In this document: positions 12,765-23,195 of the stretch, piece after piece
Layout: each line of letters starts with the position of its first letter
How positions within the stretch are numbered: position 1 is the stretch's first letter
From: Pyrrhoderma lamaoense
Lineage: Eukaryota; Basidiomycota; Agaricomycetes; Hymenochaetales; Hymenochaetaceae
NCBI GenBank assembly: GCA_002794735.1
Contig: NBAZ01000015.1
Span: 496,001-560,000, forward strand
Length of the DNA stretch: 64,000 nt
Reading direction: 5' to 3'
Made by a program: the position numbers and the translations under genes
Notes under the pieces: generated by a model
The model's database searches: none
Seen by the model: only the letters and a program-made list of their open reading frames with translations
Told to the model about the DNA's origin: nothing

Positions 12765-13100
12765 TGGCACGGTGGCACCAACGGGTTGACAATTCCAGAC
12801 AAACCGTCTACAACGAATGCTCGTTCATCGGTCCTCAATCCACCAACTTCTATTATCGATCTAACCCTTCCCAGTCTTAGCTTGACTCCACATCTACCCC
12901 ATCCTCAATTTTGACGCTCACATCAGCCATCACCCAACCTTGAGTAACTCTTATCTTCCTACAGGACCTCAACGAACACACAAGTCACGATTCTCACGTT
13001 TTCTCAAACTGGTCTTCATACAGGAGGCACTTCTTTGCGTTTGACTAACGCGGGTTCGGGAGGTCCTCTGGTGTCATCGGCTCCGCTGGCTGAGGATGTT
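12765..13100 (+). other. Possible non-LTR retrotransposon endonuclease fragment
   Basis: Directly next to the sharp edge of the inverted copy lies a plus-strand frame containing TSIIDLTLPSLSL, and in another frame shortly after HISHHPTLS. The order S-x-I-D-L-T-x-x-S-x-x-L followed by a [SD]-H-x-P-[IL] element resembles the end of the endonuclease domain of LINE-type elements. It is short and broken, and I found no reverse-transcriptase motif, so the call is tentative. Open frames further right (to about 13350) have no recognisable content. Confidence 0.22.
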
Positions 13101-13774
13101 GCTGGGGTTAAAGATTATAAAGTTATGTCGATAGCTGGGGTCGAAGATGGGGATACAGATGTACACAACGGGGATAGGGGTGGAGTAGTAAGAACGCTGC
13201 TTATAAGAGTGGGGCACGTCAGGTTGAGCTAACAAGTGGTGGGTTGTTATTATTTCCTGGGGATGGTTTAGTATGTCCAGGTCTGAGAAGGGTGTATAGA
13301 GAGGCGAAAGAGAAATGGGGATACCTGTATTTGACACAGGACAATCCATAGCACGTTATGATTTTGGCATCTCTTAATTGGCTTATTCTTCGTGGTTGCT
13401 GACTCGATCCCTCTTCACTGCTTATCTGTCCTCGCTGAATAATCTTCTTTTTCTGTCTTTGGAACTCTTCAATCTCGAGTCATGGACGAATCACTCAGTG
13501 TTATAAAGTTTCAAGATAGGACCCTGAATACGCATATTTCAAGAACTATGGTGCTTCCACTGCGACATATAATACCCTGATATTTATCGAAGATATTTAA
13601 GCGAAAAAGTTATTGTGATATCATGATAAAATTTGAAATAGGTGCGCATGTCCATATACAAGCAAAAGGTATAAACTAAGTACTATAGATTCAGTGCTAC
13701 AAGAAAAAGAGAAAATCCGTTCATCGTTTTCAACATTTAATTCAATCACCATTCACTGACACGAAAGAAGCCCT

Positions 13775-14313
13775 TTATACCGCAATAGCCACTGACATTG
13801 TCTGGTCAGGAAGCATATTCGCTTTAGAAGGAACAATCAAGTCGAACTGTTACGAGACAGATTATCAGTATGCAATAACAGATTGGGATGTAATGTTCCT
13901 TACATCTACTCCTTTAAATCTGATGTCCTTACAAAAGAAGAACTCGGAGACAAAGTCGCAGTATAGGACTGTTTCCGATTCTTCCGGTGTAATCGAGATC
14001 ATGCATGACTGTCGAGGGATTTTCAGCAGATATATTTATAAAATCTGGTCTTGACTCACCTTGTTTATTCCGTTTGTTGACATCGAGAGTCGTATACGTA
14101 GTGATGTGACAGGTGATGGAGAACATGGCTTGTATATCATTTCCCGAATCTTTTTCAGTGTACTGAGCACAAGCTTAATTGGAAATAGGATTGAGAACAC
14201 TTTACCACAGGTACTCCCACTGCTATATCATCAGAGCAATTTCCACTTGGGTTTTGGTTTTTCGAAGTGTAAGAGAAAGGGATAGCAGGGCTGAAAATGA
14301 CAATGGGGGCCAT
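13775..14313 (-). CDS. Small spliced gene, unknown family (about 119 aa)
   Basis: No single long frame exists here, but four exons join in phase: 14313-14206 (ATG, 36 codons), 14162-14060, 13980-13904 and 13846-13775 (stop TAA). Introns are GT-AG, 43-79 nt. Lengths sum to exactly 120 codons. The product starts MAPIVIFSPAIPF, has Ser/Asn-rich residues about 20-30, then alternating hydrophobic residues typical of beta strands (FSITCHITTYTTLDV, VLYCDFVSEFFFC) and ends TMSVAIAV. I see no signal peptide or catalytic motif. The third acceptor (after GGAAG at 13981) is the weakest choice because an earlier CAG exists. The C-terminal half may be distantly related to the gene at 15213-15781. Function unknown. 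Confidence 0.55.
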
Positions 14314-15212
14314 TGATGTTCAGGATGTATGGTGGTAGAAAGTCTCAGTGGTTGGCTGACGGTGCAATTCTTGTGAGAGATTGACTACTTGGTTGAGTTT
14401 CGAAGGGATGAATGCTAGAAAGATACTACCTCAGATGCAACCTTATATGTATTGTAGAATCTTATTGTTTACCGTTTACCAGAAGACGCAGAACGACGGC
14501 AGTCGAAAAGAGTTTGAGACAGAGCTAGGGATCATTCTCCGAGACCGTAGATAATAAGTCTAGTATATAATGTGTTAGAGAAAACTTGATTGATAGCGGA
14601 TTTTCTTTAGTTATGACGGAAAACAATGATGAACGAGAAAATGTTTGAGGAAGAATAGATTTGTGAGAATGTTTCGGAGTACGTTTTTTTGTTTGAATTC
14701 TGGAACTATTAAACAATAAAAAACCTCATTATTTGATTTGTTTTTACCAAAACGGCCTTTGAGGTCATAGTAAATTCTGTCTTTCAGTTCCACTTCAAGT
14801 AACTCGCGTTTTTAAGCTTAGGTGATACAATGATTGACTTCCTAAATTGGGATCCTACATCATCTATAATCCACTGTCCACAACATACTACTTAGCCCTT
14901 CTTGTCATTCTGATGGAAAGTATCAATCTTTCTGTCCTATTTTCTTCACGTTATCTCCTTTCCGTCCGTCAATCGCGTCTCTTTTGTGTGGCCCAAACAT
15001 GCATCCTTTTTGTTATGGTCTCAGGAGCGATCTTCCAACTTGTCTCACACGCCCCGGTTCATCAAGTAGTCAATGTCTTCCGATAAACAATAGAGTATCC
15101 AAACTGTATATTAAGACGGGGTCCTTTCAAATGCCGAAGAACCATTTAAGCAAGCAATATTATAGCAACCTCATCTCTCTATCAACAACCTCCCTTTGTG
15201 GCACCTTAAATC
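14314..15212. other. Intergenic region with unassigned open frames
   Basis: A minus-strand frame at 14611-14793 (DLKGRFGKNKSNNE, then Phe/Leu-rich) looks slightly protein-like but has no start or exon partner I could place. Plus-strand frames at 14847-15241 overlap the presumed upstream region of the gene starting at 15213. The two small genes on either side are divergently arranged, so this interval probably holds both promoters. No clear TATA element. Confidence 0.35.
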
Positions 15213-15781
15213 ATGTTCCAGTTTGTCAACGATCTTCTTGATTTTTTACATCGCTGCTCGGGTCATGAAGAGATGAGTCAAGATGAATACTCACCATTAT
15301 TAAAGGAGATGGAAGACAAACCTACCGAGGTGAATTACATCCTGTTATCGCCTTGGAGCTATTCTAAAAAGCAGTTTTAAAATAGATTCGAGAGTTATTT
15401 TTCACGGTACCCGGGCATCCAACAACATTCCACATTGAGCTTCTTATCTGGAGAAATGGATCCGAACTTGAGGTGAGAAAAATACTTGCCTTACATCTAT
15501 CTCGGTGGTCTGTGATATACTCATTCTTGTTTCTATGGCATAAAGGAGACACGGCTTATCATAAGGAAAGTCGGAGAGGATAAAATTATATTCACTTCTG
15601 AAGATTACGGAACAAACTTCCATATGACAATCGGTTATAATCTCCCTGATGGCAGAACAATACCAGTAAGATGCATTTCTGCTGTCGCATACATAACATT
15701 TACTGATATCCATTATAGTTCGTGATCGCTTGTAAGGATCCTAGAGACAAAAAATCAAACATTGATGAGAAGGGTGTCTAG
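15213..15781 (+). CDS. Small spliced gene, unknown family (128 aa)
   Basis: Four exons join, every junction in phase 0: 15213-15329, 15386-15472, 15546-15665 and 15719-15781 (stop TAG). They encode 39, 29, 40 and 20 codons. Introns are GT-AG, 53-73 nt. The product begins MFQFVNDLLDFLHRC, has an acidic segment to about residue 39, then a compact region with alternating hydrophobic residues and charges: FHIELLIWRNGSELE, TRLIIRKVGEDKIIF, EDYGTNFHMTIGY, LPDGRTIPFVIACKD, and a Lys/Asp-rich tail. No signal peptide, transmembrane span or known motif is apparent; I would guess a small beta-rich soluble protein. Four perfectly phased exons without any repair argue for a live gene. Confidence 0.62.
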
Positions 15782-16590
15782 AAATTTTGAAGGACAATTC
15801 TTCTGATTTCTAATGAATTCCAAGTCAACAATATTTTTTACTACCCAAATTCTACTATACCAGACTCTGTATCCAAACCTATCTACCCTATTACTCCAAA
15901 ATCAAATATGATTCTATATCACTCTAATTACCAGTTAGACTCGATAATCGGCATATATCTAAGATTATTCGAATAGGATAAGAACCCAATTGTAGATGTG
16001 GGCTAGAAATGGCATCAAAGATACTGATTCCTCAATTCCTATCCTAGGCACGATCTAGAAGAACCGTTGACACCAGAAATCTTCCAAAATCCACACCGGC
16101 CAGTTATATAGGTTCGAGAGGCAAGTGCCCGACAAACACTATCCTCGTACCCGGCCCAACTTTTCATTGTCTCTCCTTTTCTCGGTGAACTCATTAAGAA
16201 TATTCTCTCAGTACAACTACGTCTTTGACCCGCGTTGATTACGTGCTGTCTCCATCAGGATCAATTGAGGGATGTTAAATATATTGATGATAAAATTCAT
16301 ACTGTCGCGTGCTCAGCGGACGAAGTACAGTGGAACATTGAGAGAGGAGATGTCTTTACATCGATAAACTTTGTCCTGCTGACGGACGTGAAATATATGA
16401 AGTTTTTAAAAAAAAAGATAAACTTTATCATAACAAAGCTATAAAGAGCCTCATCGATAGCTACTATTAACCTACAGTCCTGTATAGAATTCTAGCTTAG
16501 AGAGTATATCAGATGTCAATGTTGATTTGCTTCTACATAGTACATGTACATATACTAACTAATTCATGTACTTGAGTAAGTAATAAGTAA
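15782..16590. other. Intergenic; no supported gene
   Basis: AT-rich DNA between the small gene and the inverted repeat. A 69-codon plus frame at 16235-16444 has no recognisable content. Nothing else stood out. Confidence 0.4.
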
Positions 16591-16785
16591 TAAATACAGC
16601 TAAAAGGTAGATAGACTTCCCTTTATGGACAACAGAGTGAGGCGCGTCGAGGTTGCGCGTGTGTAGTACCCGAACGACGACCAAAGCGCGGCCCTTACTT
16701 TACGAGACGGTGGGGTTGTGGCCGCCGCCAACGCGCTGTCTTAGCGCTATTCTAACTCGCTTATCATGACCTCTGCGCATGAATC
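16591..16785 (+). repeat. Left arm of inverted repeat (promoter and start of the Byr4-like gene)
   Basis: This block carries the presumed promoter/5' leader of the following gene and its first ~20 coding bases. Its reverse complement, with 19-bp and ~36-bp deletions and scattered changes, lies at 21583-21726, just past the gene. The core (around CCCGAACGACGACCAAAGCG) is unchanged in both arms. A more diverged third copy is at 25139-25196. Confidence 0.85.
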
Positions 16786-19700
16786 CACGAATGTGACGAC
16801 TTCAACAACTACTCCGTCTCGCAAGGTCACTCAGCGCAAGTCCAGTATGTTCCCGTTTGGGCCCTTTGTTCTTACTTTTCACTACATACGGGTATACTAA
16901 CAGACTATTTCATAGCACCCTCTGAGATATGGGATGATGATTTTGTCTTCCAGCAAAATGATAGCCCTTCCGAGTCCCCTAGACACGGGAAGGCGCGGAC
17001 GAGCTCACATATGGGGAAGGGTATGTTCTTAGTTCCTATAAATACCAAAAATGCTTGGTATTAAAGGTTTGTAGATGTTAGCCAGACTCCATCGCTGAAG
17101 AGAAATGCTATAGAAAGTCTTAGGGAATGGTCCGAGTCTCCAACATCTCCTCGTCATCGTGGAGTTAGTCGCATCCAACTTGAGGAGAATTGGGATGATG
17201 ATTTCCTTGATAATACCGAATCACCTGTTCGTCCTAACCAAAGTTCTCGAAGATCTCGTCTTGCTTCTAAAGCTTCTGATGATGCTGACCAAGAGAACTG
17301 GGACGAAGAACTTGAATTGTCTGCAAACAACGGGGAAAATGACCCCAATAATAGAATAGGGAGCCCAAATGCTACACGTTCACGACGGGATGCTGCTTGG
17401 GACTCATCTGACGATGAAGATGCTATCTCAAGGCTTGAATATGGTTGTATTCGAGACGATGAAGATAGAACAGTCACTTCTCGCTCTCGTAGACGCCCCC
17501 TCGGATCATTAGGCAGCAATGAAGTTCCTATACCATCACTCCCACCATTACCTGCATTTCCGTCTACTATCTCTTCTGGGGATATATCCGGTTTATATGA
17601 GCCATCACCTTTTCCGCGATCCCCAACACATAGTGTTTTCTCTATCCCGGCCACTACCACGAGCGCCGGTGGCAGAGACTCCTTAAATTACGGATCAACA
17701 GCACATCTATCCCTGAATCTTCGTCGTACGCACTCTGCAGAATCATCGTCTCCTATACAACAGAAAATATCTAGTCGTTTCCCCCCTATAAGCTCAGAGA
17801 TTCCAAGAGAACGACGACGGCTCCGAAAGAAGAGTCGACCCCCACATTTAGATTCTAGTATTCTTGAACTAGATGATAAAGCAGCTTCGGCTCCTGAAAC
17901 AACAATGTTTCGTCCAGAAACACCAGAAAGACCTACAACTCCACCACATATCGCATCACTCGCCACTACTACTCCAACTACACCATCTTCCGCTGTATCA
18001 CCAGTTTTACCAAAAAGCCCTTTACTCCTACGTATTGGTTCAATGAAGCGGTGGGGTGTAGGACCTCGGAGAAAACAAATTTCCATTGGAGGGGCAGGGA
18101 AGGCACCATCACCTCTGAGTACGATGCCTCCATCGTCTATCTTGTCTTCTTCAATTGAAGCAGACCGTTTGGATAATAATAGGACTCCTAGACCCCGTTC
18201 ATATATCGCTCCTTCATCCCATCCTCCTCCAATGTTATCTACACCATCAACTCCCAGACGTTTTTTTCGCGGCTCTTCGGGTGGGGCGAACGAAGGCACG
18301 CCGATGAGCTCCAACGAGGATATAACTCTTCTCCAGGAACGAGCAAAAGAAAGAGAGCGTGAGCGTCTGCGTATCGCACTGCCAGTGCCAATGATGCAAC
18401 CTCAATCAAGCCAGTCTGGTGAAAGTGATTTCAGTGTTTCTCCTCACAAAACACGAATTAAGGCATTTGGTCAGAAGATAATGGCTAGTGCAGCGGCTTC
18501 AGCAAAGAGTAAATCCCCCGAAAGAGGTTCTTATAGGAGCTCATCACGAGAGAGATATCATTCTAAAGTTGATACGCATCTTGGACTAACAGTTAGTAAC
18601 GGAGGAAGTTCTACAACTTCCAGTTTCCCTCTTTCTCCTCTTTCAAATGATTCTTCTTCGCGTTTACGCCCCCGTATCTCACATCAAATACCATCCAATC
18701 TAAGAGATAGGCCCATATTTCCTAGACACGTCTCTGGCTCGGCAGTTCATGACCATAATCATGCTCGTTCGCTTATTGCACCGGCTTTAGGGCCACGTTC
18801 TGTTAGTGCCTCAACAGTTGGTACTAGTAGCGATGATATGAATCTCGGGGAGAACTCAGGCGGTTCCGATAATCTAGGAGGTTATACTAAGAAAGATAAG
18901 CAAGGAAAAGAAGGTCATCGAGGTTTCATGGGAAGTATGCGTCGGATCAGCTTAGGTGGATCTCATAGACGACATCAAAGAAACGAGAGTGCTACGGCTG
19001 ACGACTCAGATGATTGTAGAACTCCGGCAGCGACAACTAGTCCTAATATCCCTCCTCATTTTCAAGCAGCCTCTCTGGTTGATCCATATTCATCATCTCT
19101 CGATACTACTACTCAATTCTCTCCTCTTTCAGATTATAGTAAAATCCCACAACTGTCCCATCAAAGGTCCTTAATGCAATACCACCGTCTCTGGCAACAT
19201 CAGTAGATCTTACATCCCCTTCATCCAGTCCCCCCTCAAAGACCGCCTACCGGTTTCACGACGTTCAGGAGATCATCCTATACTCTCTCACTCAAAATCG
19301 TCATCATTTGCAACTTCGTCTCCTGGTCGTGTAGCTTCTCCTGTTTCTAGGATCAATAACTCACCTCAGGCAGCAAGCTTGGGCAGGGCCTCACCACTAC
19401 CTAATGGCCCTAATACATCACCAAGTAGTGTTCTCAGAAGGAACTCACTAGGGGATCTGAAAATTCCTAGTCGAATTAGCAGAGCTCAAGACGGACTAAA
19501 GAGAGATCTAGGACGCGTTCGTGAGTTTGCAGCTCATGTGGAACGTGCGTATACAGTTACTTCGACCTTTTGTGTGATTGAAGCTGACATGAAAACTAGA
19601 AATGCAAGAGCTACGGTCTAGTTACTTTACTCTCGCAAACCAGGTCCAAATAATCCTCGAAACCCCTCGTCCCCCATCTCGTGCAACCTCTCCGACTCAT

Positions 19701-21329
19701 TTTTTTGGATTATCACGATCAAGTTCCCGTGCTCGTTCAAAGACCAACCCCCCTCCTTTACCTGCAATTGACTACAGAAATCTTGCATTGTCCTTTCAAG
19801 CCATTGACAACAAATATCGCATTGCTTGGGAGTGCGCGGATCTTCTCATTGAATTAGGGACAGGCACTGTTCCAGATTCAAATCCAACCCCCACAGGTCC
19901 AAATAATTCGCCCTCTGAGCCTCCTCGCCAAAATCGTGAACGTGCTGTTACGCTAGCTGGAGACGAGGGTAAGCCTGATATCAATGAAATAAACCAGAAG
20001 AGCCCTGTTGCCCCAGCCTTGGTTTCATGGCGCGCATCGACGGGTAGGCAAGATGTGGGACATCGTCAATTATATCTGTTGCGAGAAATGTTGAACAACT
20101 CGGATTCTGTTAAAGAAGATTATCGTCTCGAGAACACTGATTTTCTTGACTATGAAGGGAGCTGGACAAACGACGGGATGAGTAGCTCGTTAACTCTTCC
20201 GACAGATGAATCTGCTGCGACCAATCCTGAAATAACCCAAATCTCACCGTCAAAAAAACGTCGTCGTGGCAGTATATTAGGGATGATTGGGATACGCGAT
20301 ATGCTTCGTTCTCTCAAACGAAATACTGCTCGAGCCCAGCAAGCGCAAGCAGACAATGTTGGTAGTGGTGCATCGGCTCCTTTCTCCACAAATTCTTCTT
20401 CATTTGAAACGACTAATCGACATTTTGATAATCATCCGTACAATACTGTTTCTGGGATTCCGATTGCGAACGTTTCGAGTCGACGAAAATCAGAGACAAA
20501 TGCATCCATGATTCAGGATGCCCTGCGGTCTCCATCAAATGATTATAACCCTTACATAAACGGGATCACTCACAAATCTTCTCCTCGCCGTCCTTCGCTG
20601 GCTTCTCTCTTCCGTATTGGTCAGAAACACAAAACGCAGTCTGCTGGAACCACTGAACGAGCCGAGCGTCAGATAGGCACATCAAGCAAGCTGACACTTG
20701 ATGATCCTGGGTCGCAAACACCTAACAAGGATTACGACTCAGATTCAGACTGGGATCGAATGGATTCAACTTCCGACATTGACGCGCAAATTGAAGCCAT
20801 CAATTCAACATTCTCATCTAGCGTTACTAAATTGCGGAAGAAGTCAGCACAAACTATTCAAGCCTCAAATCAACAAGTACTACAAATCACAGCCACGGCA
20901 CAGTTTGACTCATCTCAAACTTCTGTAACAACTCCAGATCAATCTCTTGTGAATGTCCGATTACCTCGTTTATCGAATGTAGATGAGAACTATGCTAGTG
21001 GATCAGGACGACAAACGCCTTCTACACCAGAGTCACACCGCAGGCCGGTTTCGCGTGGAAAGGAACGTCCCTTCTCATCTGTCCGTACGGTTCCTCCAAA
21101 ACCATCAAAGGGCCTTCCTTCATTTGACGCGCCCACCGACCTTAAACTTGCAATGACTCCCGAAAACATAAAGCCCTTGCTTGACAATGCACGGGTCGTG
21201 ACTGCACGTCTACAGAACTGTCTTGCCGAAGTTCGAGGACTACTTATACGCACAGAAGGCTCTGCATTCAGGGCGTCCGCTTCCACTTCCAATGTTGCTC
21301 TGAGTACTACAACCCCGTCATGTACTTAG
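16766..21329 (+). CDS. Byr4/Bfa1-like protein, large Ser-rich regulator of septation/mitotic exit (tentative)
   Basis: Exons 16766-16844, 16916-17020, 17075-19544 and 19600-21329 give about 1461 residues. This holds if one base is supplied in each of two homopolymers (AAAA at 19141-19144, CCCCCC at 19230-19235); otherwise the frame breaks at 19206. With both bases the total is divisible by three and the intron at 19545-19599 is in phase. The N-terminus has repeated acidic Trp motifs: IWDDDF, NWDDDF, NWDEEL. Such repeats are a hallmark of Byr4/Bfa1, the partner of the Cdc16/Bub2 GAP that restrains the Spg1/Tem1 GTPase at spindle poles. The middle is Ser/Pro/Arg-rich and disordered with many SP sites, suggesting kinase control. 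The C-terminal part has helical segments (GLKRDLGRVREFAAHVE, and near the end IKPLLDNARVVTARLQNCL). Other disordered regulators are not excluded; it is long for Byr4. Confidence 0.6.
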
Positions 21330-21582
21330 ATTGTTATCCACTTACTTTCTTCTTTGAACGTCTTAACACTCATTTACCTTTATAGTGTCACTTTTGTTTG
21401 ATTATCTGGACTTTACTCATACTCGATCTTTCTTATCTCGTTTCCCTACTATCATGTACTAGCCAGGCAATAATGGCATTAGCTTTGAGTTCACTGGATA
21501 AGATATCCTCACTAAGCATTACAGTTATTATCATAAAAGTGATAGTTACATTGAGCCCGATGTATCATACGCCCTTGGAGGT

Positions 21583-21726
21583 ATTCATGCGCAGAGGTCA
21601 CACGATGGCGGCGGCCACAACCTCACCGCCTTGTAAAGTAAGGGCCGCGCTTTGGTCGTCGTTCGGGTACTACACACTCACTCTGTTGTCCATAAAGGGA
21701 AGTCTATCCACCTTAAGCTATATTTA
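21583..21726 (-). repeat. Right arm of inverted repeat (inverted copy of the gene's own promoter)
   Basis: Reverse complement of 16591-16785. The copy includes the start-codon region: the sequence TGACCTCTGCGCATGAAT recurs, but the A of the ATG is a G here. If the promoter core still works, it would point leftwards into the 3' end of the Byr4-like gene. No open frame of note starts from it. Confidence 0.85.
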
Positions 21727-21880
21727 GTTGATTGATTGATTTATTGCTTCTGTTGAGTTCCGCATGCCGGAACTGCGCCTTAGCACAAAGTATAACGGCC
21801 CTAATGGCAAGCTATATTTAGTTACTTACACAGGGTGGATTAGCATTGGTGTCTTATATATTCTAAGGATGTTGCTAGAA

Positions 21881-22560
21881 CTATATACAGGATTGTAGAA
21901 TAATAGTAGCTATCGATGAGACTGCTAACAAGAATGTAGCATATTCCATCCGCATTGGACGGCTATAGTTTTCTTGGGATGGCGCTGAACTGCTGGGAGA
22001 ACTAGAAGTGAAAGTAGAGCTAGAAATAGTGCCACTTAAGAGAGTAATGTCCAAGGTAGAGCTAGTACTAGAGCTAGGGCTAGGGCTACCAAAGATAGAA
22101 ATACTAAAAGCAGAACTTTTGGAAGTAGAGCTAGTAAAAATATTCGTTTCTGTTCCCACTGTAGGACCTACGGTGAGTAATTGAAAGCAATTACGTAATA
22201 AGCTGACAAACCTTGTGTTTCAGTCGCGATATTTGCAGTAACTGTGCTGTCTGTACTATCTGCGCCCGAGGTTTCTATCTGTGAATCTATGGGGTTGTAC
22301 TAGTCACGATAATTGAACTGGATATAGCACTGAGGTATGTAAATGAAAATCAGCTTTTCTCGAAATATTGTTGGTGGAGTAATTTACACCATACAAAGTT
22401 GGGTTTATGCTATTCCCACCATCTGGTGTCAGTGGAAATGGTTGTGTCACAAATGCTGTTGAAGATGACCCTTGTTCCTCTGTTTCTTCGGGGAGCGCTG
22501 AAGACACAATTACCGGGACGTTTGACGCCTTGGTGGTAACTGAGGGAGCCCTCGATCAAT
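21881..22560 (-). CDS. Ser-rich protein with C-terminal hydrophobic tail, copy 1
   Basis: The terminal exon (about 22165-21881) encodes a Ser/Thr-dense stalk followed by MRMEYATFLLAVSSIATIIL and a stop, the layout of a cell-surface protein attached by a GPI signal or a tail helix. Upstream come an exon ending IATETQ, with donor G|GTTTGTCAGC, and an N-terminal block at about 22304-22560 (VPVIVSSALPEETEEQG...). I could not place the true start or a signal peptide, and the link between the N-terminal and middle blocks is not continuous, so it may be partly decayed. Copy 2 at 25343-26090 shares the exon order and the same intron. It is divergent from the seven-helix gene at 23.2 kb. Confidence 0.45.
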
Positions 22561-23195
22561 ATGCATCAGGTGGGCCAATGAATGTGTACTAAGATATTAC
22601 CATGTGAAGGCGTCGAGAGTGTGTTCACTGTTGTTGATATTATGAGACTTGAAGGAACGCTGTATCGTTACTGAGTATAGTAGCCCTACGTGATAGCATG
22701 ACATGGCTTACCATGATACACCGGTGCACCGAGAGGTCAAAGAAAGAGCCATTTGTCGTTAATACTTACCACTCTGCTCGAAAAAAAAATCTTGTAGGTT
22801 TGTCATTACTTTTCAGAAGTCCTTTAATATAAAGTGTAAACTGAAACGGGTGGAGAAGCCACACATAACAGTAGTGGGTGATGGCCACATGTGTATTTTG
22901 TGAGCGCTTCAATCAATGATTTCCGGGTCGCCTAGCGTGGTTCATGTATCTCATAGATAGTTATCTATCGATTTTTCTTTCTGATTCGGTGTATTTTTGC
23001 CCACATAAGTAAATCAGACAGCATAGCATTTTTCATTCAATATACTTTCATCAAACTTCTTTTTGATCAGTGATGGTTGGCCGAGGCGATGCTTTCGGTA
23101 TCAGCTTCCGAAAACGACTTAATGAACATCCCTGTTAGAGTACAAAAAGCAAGTTAGGTGTTATCAATCTCTCACATTAGTAAAAAAACACGGGC

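Noticed and set aside
12544..12789. Possible independent small gene at 12.5 kb
   Set aside because: It is the antisense of a gene fragment; no promoter or exon structure.
17154..18314. Minus-strand frames of 168 and 208 codons inside the Byr4-like gene
   Set aside because: Mirror images of Ser/Pro/Arg-rich coding sequence; the plus-strand exons have splice sites, motifs and continuity.
19139..19203. 65-nt GT-AG intron in place of the first frameshift of the Byr4-like gene
   Set aside because: It would remove protein-like sequence and still leave the second break; one missing base in each of two homopolymers repairs both and gives an exact total length.
20990..21292. Minus-strand 100-codon frame, repeated at 12544-12789 (+)
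   Set aside because: Antisense of the duplicated 3' end of the Byr4-like gene; its repetition reflects DNA duplication, not protein conservation.
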